DNA of 12,790 nt, taken from contig WELB01000136.1 in assembly GCA_009602725.1 (NCBI GenBank), forward strand, positions 209,074 through 221,863, written 5' to 3'. The stretch is from Spirogloea muscicola (lineage: Eukaryota > Streptophyta > Zygnematophyceae > Spirogloeales > Spirogloeaceae). This document shows positions 8,230 through 12,790 of the stretch, in pieces. The notes beneath the pieces were generated by a model. The model saw only the letters and a program-made list of their open reading frames with translations, was not told where the DNA came from and did no database searches. How positions within the stretch are numbered: position 1 is the stretch's first letter; each line of letters begins with the position of its first letter. A program made the translations under genes and the position numbers.

Positions 8230-9549
8230 TTATGTGCCAAAGGCTCCGTGCACGTCGACTGCCAGTGGAACAAACTCGTCTCCCACCGGGTGGTCCGAGT
8301 ATTTCCGTTCCTTTGCGCCCGCCACTTGGCAGACTGCGTAGCCCACCTCCTCCGACGAGCGTTTGGCGCTGCTGGAAACAAAGCAGTCAGTCGTGACAAT
8401 GTCGGCGATGAGCCGAGGCCCCCTGCCGAGCGCGCTGGCGACGAGATCGGAGCGCCGGGTGTGGATGCAGCCATCCGCCCCAACGGTCGGAGGCATGATG
8501 CTGGTAATCTCGAGCGCCACCATGTAACAGGCCTCGACCCAGATGCCAAACATTGCATTCCGCAGCAGGTCGTGTGTTCCTGTCCGCTCCCCGCCCCGTG
8601 CGCACCTGAGCATGTGAGCTGCCAACGATGCCGCGTCTGAACTGCGCTCTCCGCACTCACACTGCTGTACTCCACTGAGGCAGGGTGGGTGGAGGCCGAG
8701 GAGGCGGTGCACCGCCGTACGGAAGGCGTCATCGGGCATTCGGAGCGCGTTGTGGATCGGCAGGGCAGACAACCAAGCTGCCGCCCCTTGTGAGGATGCC
8801 GAGAGCAACCGCACGCGCCCCCGGAGGTTGGCCAATGGAAAGAGCCCCATCGCGGTGGTGAAGGAGGCCGCATCTACCTCTGCCATGAAGCGAGCTTGGG
8901 CCCGGAGGTCGGCCGTGCCCTCGAGGTGCACGAACGGGACGGCCCGTGGCACCAGGGCGGGGTGATCTGCAAGCAGCGCATCCCAGGCTGAGCGGAGAGC
9001 CACCTGGAAGGGCAACGTGCCAGTCTCCACGTCTGCTGCCGCCTGCTCCAGAAGGCGACCCCCATGCCAGATGAAACGCTGGGCCACCGAAGCCGCAACC
9101 TGCACCCAACTCCCCAGGTGTGCTGCCCGGCAGGCACGAGCCAGCCAACGGCAGCCCAGACCCCCGCGGCTCACAGGCAGGGAGGCCTGGTGCACGGCAG
9201 CCGGCGTCGCCAGGAAGGCCGGGTGTTGGACCAGGGCCGCTGTGCTGGCGAGGATACCTGCATCGAAGGTTGCATAGGCGGCCTGCGCCGCCCGGGAGGG
9301 GGGGAGGGCTCGAGCCAGGTACAGGGGTCGTTGCGCAATGCTGCGCGTCAGCATGGCGAGCCCTAGCTGCATGTTGCGCAGCTCAGGGAGGCGGGCCGCC
9401 CGCTTGAGGTGCTCCTGCAGCTTGCCACGCAGCTGCTCGTCCACGAAGGCCGGTGAGCCCAAGGGAACCCCGAGGGTTGTGAGGCCCCCCGCTGGTGTCT
9501 GACAGCCGGAGGATAGGCGGAGGAGGGCTGGGGGGACCAAGCGCTGCAA
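8230..9549 (-). pseudogene. LINE C-terminal region: zinc finger and restriction-like endonuclease
   Basis: A 439-codon stretch without ATG, in a different frame from the reverse transcriptase upstream, so separated from it by a frameshift near 9555. It starts with the post-RT (thumb-like) region. L-P-V-S-R-G-G-L-G at about residues 124-132 is typical of LINE proteins. Then comes a finger with C297-x-C299...H312-x3-C316, followed by R-R-S-D-L-V (D368), I-A-D-I-V-T-T-D (D383) and A-K-E-R-K-Y (412-417). These match the PD-(D/E)XK-type endonuclease of RLE LINEs, which nicks target DNA to prime reverse transcription. The nuclease residues appear kept although the gene as a whole is broken. It ends at an internal TAA. 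Confidence 0.7.
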
Positions 9550-9552
9550 ACT

Positions 9553-10380
9553 TCGACGCGCAGATGTCCAGGCCGATCTCCTTCAGCTGCTCCTCGAGGG
9601 TGGCAAAGGCAGCCAAGACCTCGTCTGCTTGCCCGACTAGGGTGGTGTCGTCGGCATACGTGGGCATGAGGACGCCCAGGTGAGCAGCTGCCGTGGCCTT
9701 CAGGGCACGGTCGTGAGCCAGCGCGTAGAAGAACCTCGCCAGAGGGTCCCCCCTGACACGTGCCCGTGGAAGACTGAAGGACCTCCACCCCTCTGGCTCC
9801 AAGCCGCCATAAGAGATCACTGGGCTGGCCGTAGCCCACTGGAAGAACGGCAGCAGGGTGGGGAAGGCGTCACGGAGCTCCTCGGCGACAGCTGCGCGGT
9901 CGACACAGTTGAACGCGTTGCGGACGTCCACTGCCAACACCACCCACTCGTAGTGCAAGTCGAGGGAAGCCCGCACCCCATGGACTATTGCTTCGCCGCC
10001 GCTCCGCAAGTCTGCGCCATACTGGTGTGGGGCCAGGTGTGTTTGGGCCGCATCGGCGTGCTGTTGCCAGAGTGCCCGTCCCACCAGGCGGTACAGAACA
10101 TCACCGATGGCGATGGGGCGGACACCGCCATTGACCTTGCTGAGGGCTAGCAGGGTGCTGGCATAGAGCACACCGCGGATGCTGGCAGGGATGTGACCCC
10201 GGGCCATATGTTGGCACACCTGGTGCAGCGCCCAAAAGTCAGCCTCGTCCCCGTCGAGGAAGAGCTCCCTCAAATGCTCCGTGACCATGCGCGAGGGGCC
10301 GCCTGCAGCTGCGCGCCGGCTGCTCTGCAAGGCCTTGCGGAAGGCTGCCGCATTAAGGGCCACCTTCGCCTGCGGGACCT
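9553..10380 (-). pseudogene. LINE reverse transcriptase domain
   Basis: Within the open stretch 10363-9383, numbered from its first codon: S-R-M (about 24-26), G-G-V-R-P-I-A-I-G (79-87), catalytic block A V-D-V-R-N-A-F-N (first Asp 146), block B G-D-P-L-A-R-F-F (205-212), and catalytic block C Y-A-D-D (236-239). These give all three metal-binding aspartates of an RNA-directed DNA polymerase. After K-F near 9553 the similarity continues in the next frame, so the last 50-odd residues of this open frame are out-of-frame noise. An in-frame TAG lies just upstream, near 10381. It copies LINE RNA at the nicked target in the nucleus. Confidence 0.8.
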
Positions 10381-11020
10381 AGGAAGCCAACCACGAAGGC
10401 AGGGGAGAGCGCGCCGGGGGTGAAGGGACAAGAGGGCTTCCCGCGTGGCCTCAGTCGCCGGCGCCAACACCGAATCATCGAGCGCCTGGACGGCTCTCGA
10501 GCTCCCCGGCATGGCCATACCAGAGAGCGCGGCGGACACTGGCCGCCCTGTCAGGCGAAGGGGCTGTTTGCGAAGTGCGGCAGCCTGCCATGGCCGCAGC
10601 CACTGCAGCGTCGTGCCGCGCCAGGAGCTCCTCCCATCGCCCGCACTCAAAGGTAGATGCGGTCCAGGAGCAGCTGGCGGCCTTGGCCGTGGCCCTGGGG
10701 GGGTGCTCGCCCAAGCAGCAGCCTGGGGAAGAGGATGAAGACTTTCCAGGCGGCCGCGTCCCTGTGGTCGACCACGATTCGCTGCAGAACGGGGCGGAGG
10801 GCGCGGCGCAGGTGTGGGCGCGCCCACCGCGGCACATGGCGCAGGAGTGGGAGAGCCTCCTGCCGGTGGACCGCATCCAGGTCAAGGTCTGCCGGCATTG
10901 CCAGTGGTGGGGACCTGGAGGGGTCGGCCCTGGTGGGACACGCCGGCATGGGCTGCCACCGCGGCCGCAGCCGTCCGCTGCGGACGCGGCCCGCGTCTGC
11001 GCAGCACGATTGGCCTGCTG
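10381..11020 (-). pseudogene. Frameshifted linker region between zinc fingers and reverse transcriptase
   Basis: LINE-like coding is spread over three frames. W-K-V-F-I-L-F-P-R-L-L-L-G (about 10785-10740) is in one frame. F-E-C-G-R-W-E-E-L-L-A-R-H-D and R-A-L-W-Y-G-H-A-G-E-L (about 10650-10500) are in a second. R-A-V-Q-A-L-D-D-S-V-L-A-P-A-T (about 10495-10390) is in a third. The plus-strand relative at 12246 reads straight through the last two blocks (R-Y-G-H-A-G-E-L-S-R-A-V-Q-A-L-D-D), which proves an indel near 10500. A second indel near 10385 restores the RT frame. Confidence 0.65.
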
Positions 11021-11980
11021 CTAGCAAGCGCGCTCGTGCAAGGTCCGAGCACGCTGGGTTGGCCAGGGGCGCTGACAGTGCCGGCACCGTAGAGGCTCAG
11101 ACGGAGGATGCGGCCGTGAGGACGAAGCGGGTGGCTGGCTCAGCGGAGGGGGGCGTGAGGGAGGTGGCGGCGACCACGGCGGCGACGGTGGTGACACTGG
11201 CGTCGGCGACGGCGGCTGTGTCGGAGGCGGCGGGGAGGTTGAGGGTGGTGACGACGGCGGAGCGGGTGTGGACGGCACGGGAGATGAGGATGGTGGGGGG
11301 GGCGGCGGCACGGCAGGTTGTTGCAGCTGCGGCCCTTCTGCCACGGGAGGTGCACACACAGGAACATCAAAGCCAGCATTGCGCCCAATGGACAGAGTAT
11401 CCGGAGGAATGAGCGGGTGCACCTCTGTGGGCCCTTCACTCATCAAGGGCGGAGATGGGAGAGCAGGTGTCCCTTGCGTCTCAGGGGCGGAAGGCGATAC
11501 GTGCTCCTCCGTGAGTTGCTCCTGCGCTGAAACAGCCCGGACAGAAGGGATGGGGCCGCACGCCGCGACGGCCACAGCAGGCGCCGTGCCGGCGGGGCTG
11601 GCACGCCCTGGGCAGGAGTGCGCGTGGATTTTGAGACCCTTGTTGTCCTTGCAGGTTTTCGGACAGTCGGGGCACTGCACACGCGCGGGCATCGCTGGCG
11701 GGGGTGATGGTGGCGGCGAGGATGGAGGGGGGGGCGAAGGGGCGCAGACGGGGACGATGGCGATGGGGAGGAGGTTGGCGGTGGGGGTGGCGGCTGAGGC
11801 GGCGTGGTGACGGAGTCGGGGGCGGTGGGGAGGGGGAGCTGCGGCCTGGCGAGCTTTGGCCAGGGGGTACTCGGGGCTCCGGCTCCGGGGGCGGCATCGG
11901 GAGCGCACGGATGGGGTGGCGGCGGGCGGTGTGGCGGCTGCGGGAGGAGGGTAAAGAGGAGGAGAAAGGAAAACAAGCAC
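11021..11980 (-). CDS. LINE N-terminal region: Pro-rich protein with two C2HC zinc fingers
   Basis: An open stretch of 319 codons whose first in-frame ATG is at 11692-11690, giving about 223 residues from M-P-A-R-V-Q-C. Numbered from the first open codon, finger 1 uses C103, C106, H119, C123 and finger 2 uses C299, C302, H315, C319. Both have the spacing C-X2-C-X12-H-X3-C and enclose a Pro/Ser-rich linker. The stretch ends at TAG 11023-11021, right after the last cysteine. RLE-type LINEs carry such N-terminal fingers for target or RNA binding. Whether the TAG is a genuine ORF1 stop or a mutation inside one long ORF is not clear. The start above 11692 lacks an ATG. Confidence 0.55.
   Translation of the reverse strand: MLVFLSPPLYPPPAAATPPAATPSVRSRCRPRSRSPEYPLAKARQAAAPPPHRPRLRHHAASAATPTANLLPIAIVPVCAPSPPPPSSPPPSPPPAMPARVQCPDCPKTCKDNKGLKIHAHSCPGRASPAGTAPAVAVAACGPIPSVRAVSAQEQLTEEHVSPSAPETQGTPALPSPPLMSEGPTEVHPLIPPDTLSIGRNAGFDVPVCAPPVAEGPQLQQPAVPPPPPPSSSPVPSTPAPPSSPPSTSPPPPTQPPSPTPVSPPSPPWSPPPPSRPPPLSQPPASSSRPHPPSEPLRCRHCQRPWPTQRARTLHERAC
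11727..11768 (+). other. G-run cluster, candidate G-quadruplex
   Basis: Runs of at least four G at 11727-11734, 11739-11742, 11750-11753 and 11765-11768, with loops of 4, 7 and 11 nt. It is antisense to the Pro-rich part of the LINE N-terminal region, so it follows from Pro codons (CCN) on the minus strand. Confidence 0.35.
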
Positions 11981-12003
11981 ACGAAGAAACAGAGCAGCTA
12001 CGC

Positions 12004-12040
12004 ATCACTCAGTAACCCCCTGCTAAGCAGCCGCAGATGA
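12004..12040 (+). repeat. Right copy of the imperfect direct repeat flanking the LINE, with an ATCACTCAGTAACC motif
   Basis: Positions 12014-12040 pair with 7595-7620 (shared core TAAGCAGCCGCA). The adjoining ATCACTCAGTAACC at 12004-12017 also resembles ATCGCTCAGTAACC at 7961-7974 and AATCACTCAATAAG at 7417-7430, which mark the 3' ends of element A and copy B. This suggests that the sequence just 5' of element A derives from the end of another LINE copy. Confidence 0.45.
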
Positions 12041-12171
12041 GAGATGCTAGGCTCCTGGAAGTGGGTCCCCTTTATATGTGCTTGCCTTTGTACCTGGCCA
12101 TTTGGCCTACATTTCTTTCTAATACACGGTCTCGTTCCTGGCCAGAGCCAGAGCTGGAAAGAAGAAAAACG
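12041..12171. other. Spacer, no gene seen
   Basis: About 130 bp between the direct repeat and the 73-bp repeat. Both strands carry only incidental open frames. It includes a TTTATATG stretch near 12070 and a purine-rich run (GGAAAGAAGAAAAACG) ending at the edge of the 73-bp repeat. Confidence 0.4.
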
Positions 12172-12244
12172 AAGCGCGGCCAGATTGACTGGTGGCTGGG
12201 AAAGGCCAGCCCAAAGGAATGGACAAGGTCTGAGGGAGCCTGAG
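12172..12244 (+). repeat. 73-bp dispersed repeat, copy 2
   Basis: Matches 7855-7927 at 71 of 73 positions, same orientation. Similarity to copy 1 ends within a few bases of 12244, exactly where the plus-strand LINE coding sequence starts (the codon for V-R-R-A-L begins at 12246). Confidence 0.75.
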
Positions 12245-12790
12245 CGTCCGCAGGGCTCTTCGCTACGGCCACGCGGGTGAGCTCTCCCGGGCGGTGCAGG
12301 CCCTGGACGATGCGATGCTGGCGCCGACCAGTGCGGCCACTCGGGCGGCCCTGGACTCCCTCCACCCCCCGGCCAGCTCCTCCCTGCCACCGTGGTTGGC
12401 CGCGTTCACCCCGCCGGAGGCGGTGGTCTTGGAAGCCGACGCCCTCAAGAAGGCTCTCCAGACCAGCCGTCGCGCAGCCGCCGGCGGTCCCTCCCGCATG
12501 CTCTCTGAGCACCTGCGGGAGATCGTCCTCGAGGGCGAGGCGGCGGACTTCAACGCGCTGCTGCAGATCTGCCAGCACCTGGCCAGGGACAATGTGCCGG
12601 CCAGCATCCGTGGCGTCCTGTGCGCCAGCACGCTGCTCGCCCTCGACAAGCCGAGCGGGGGGGTCAGACCCATTGCCATTGGGGAGGTCCTGTACCGCCT
12701 GGTGAGTCGCGTACTCTGGCAGCAGCATGCGGGGCCGGCGCAGGTGCACATGGCGCCACACCAGTACGGCGCGGGGCTGCGGAGTGGGGG
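12234..12790 (+). mobile_element. 5'-truncated second LINE: linker and start of reverse transcriptase, runs off window
   Basis: Frame open without stops from 12234 to the window end; LINE-like from 12246. It reads V-R-R-A-L-R-Y-G-H-A-G-E-L, then A-L-D-D-A-M-L-A-P, S-R-R-A-A-A-G-G-P-S-R-M, G-G-V-R-P-I-A-I-G-E, and H-M-A-P-H-Q-Y-G-A near the edge. From the A-L-Q-T-S block onward it is about 75% identical by eye to element A over about 115 residues, but on the opposite strand. Catalytic blocks A-C lie beyond the window. Unlike element A, no frameshift is seen in the visible part, so this copy is less decayed. The upstream zinc-finger region is missing, cut off at the 73-bp repeat. Confidence 0.75.

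Larger units (their letters stand above)
7966..11982 (-). mobile_element. Degenerate RLE-type non-LTR retrotransposon (LINE element A)
   Basis: In minus-strand order: zinc-finger/Pro-rich region (11980-11021), linker (11020-10390), reverse transcriptase (10380-9553), and C-terminal zinc finger plus restriction-like endonuclease (9549-7966). A reverse transcriptase followed by a CxC-H-C finger and a nuclease with R-S-D, A-D-I and K-E-R-K-Y blocks is the layout of R2/CRE/NeSL/Utopia-type LINEs rather than of APE-type LINEs. The reading frame is broken by several frameshifts and stops, so this copy is not autonomous. The exact ends are unknown: no poly(A) or simple tail was identified, and the 3' UTR probably runs below 7966. 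Confidence 0.75.

Noticed and set aside
8071-8640. Plus-strand open frame of 189 codons
   Set aside because: It is the antisense shadow of the LINE nuclease and C-terminal region, which has clear family motifs on the minus strand.
9545-9560. Programmed frameshift joining reverse transcriptase and endonuclease
   Set aside because: No slippery heptamer or downstream pseudoknot is evident, and several other indels in the same element show ordinary decay.
10657-11412. Plus-strand open frame of 251 codons, Arg/Ala/Gly-rich
   Set aside because: Antisense shadow of the GC-rich Pro-rich LINE N-terminal region; no motif and biased composition.

Overview
This window looks like nuclear DNA from a green alga or a close relative. 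The signs are GC-rich exons with short GT-AG introns (about 190-370 nt, first intron about 730 nt), several GTGAGC/GTGCGT/GTAAG-type splice donors, a TGTAA motif after the stop codon (the usual green-algal polyadenylation signal), and degenerate LINE-type retrotransposons. The organism is inferred; no taxon-specific marker is present. Nothing supports a bacterial reading.

Positions 1-6473 (+): a single spliced gene. I can join 15 exons in consistent phase from the ATG at 83 to the TAA at 6471-6473, giving a predicted protein of about 636 residues. It has a basic N-terminus, one membrane-spanning signal anchor (about residues 33-52, assembled from two exons), a low-complexity stem, a Cys-rich segment with seven N-glycosylation sequons, and a C-terminal domain with the hallmarks of glycosyltransferase family 61 (DUF563): an FFHGITEMLP block, a W-I-V-V-L-S-K-R block and a G-T-H-G-A-A-L-T-N...PPGG block. 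This is the layout of a type II Golgi membrane glycosyltransferase. The donor sugar and the acceptor cannot be read from the sequence.

Positions 6474-7240: 3' UTR and intergenic DNA with no convincing gene.

Positions 7240-12060: a retrotransposon cluster on the minus strand. The main copy (about 7966-11982, element A) is a LINE of the restriction-like-endonuclease type. Going 5' to 3' on the minus strand it has a Pro-rich region with two C-X2-C-X12-H-X3-C zinc fingers, a linker, a reverse transcriptase with a YADD catalytic box, and a C-terminal CxC-H-C finger followed by a PD-(D/E)XK-like nuclease. It carries several frameshifts and at least one nonsense codon, so it is a dead copy. Beyond its 3' end lies an older, decayed copy of the same 3' end (about 7240-7520, copy B) and a patchwork of short direct and inverted repeats.

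Positions 12060-12790: a 73-bp repeat almost identical to one beyond the 3' end of element A is fused to a plus-strand fragment of a second, related LINE. That fragment is open from 12234 to the window edge, about 75% identical to element A over the start of the reverse transcriptase, and in opposite orientation to it. The junction resembles a 5'-inversion (twin-priming) product or a nested insertion.

The glycosyltransferase and the retrotransposons do not form a functional system. The LINE cluster appears to have accumulated downstream of the gene. I found no RNA genes, CRISPR arrays or operon-type organisation.
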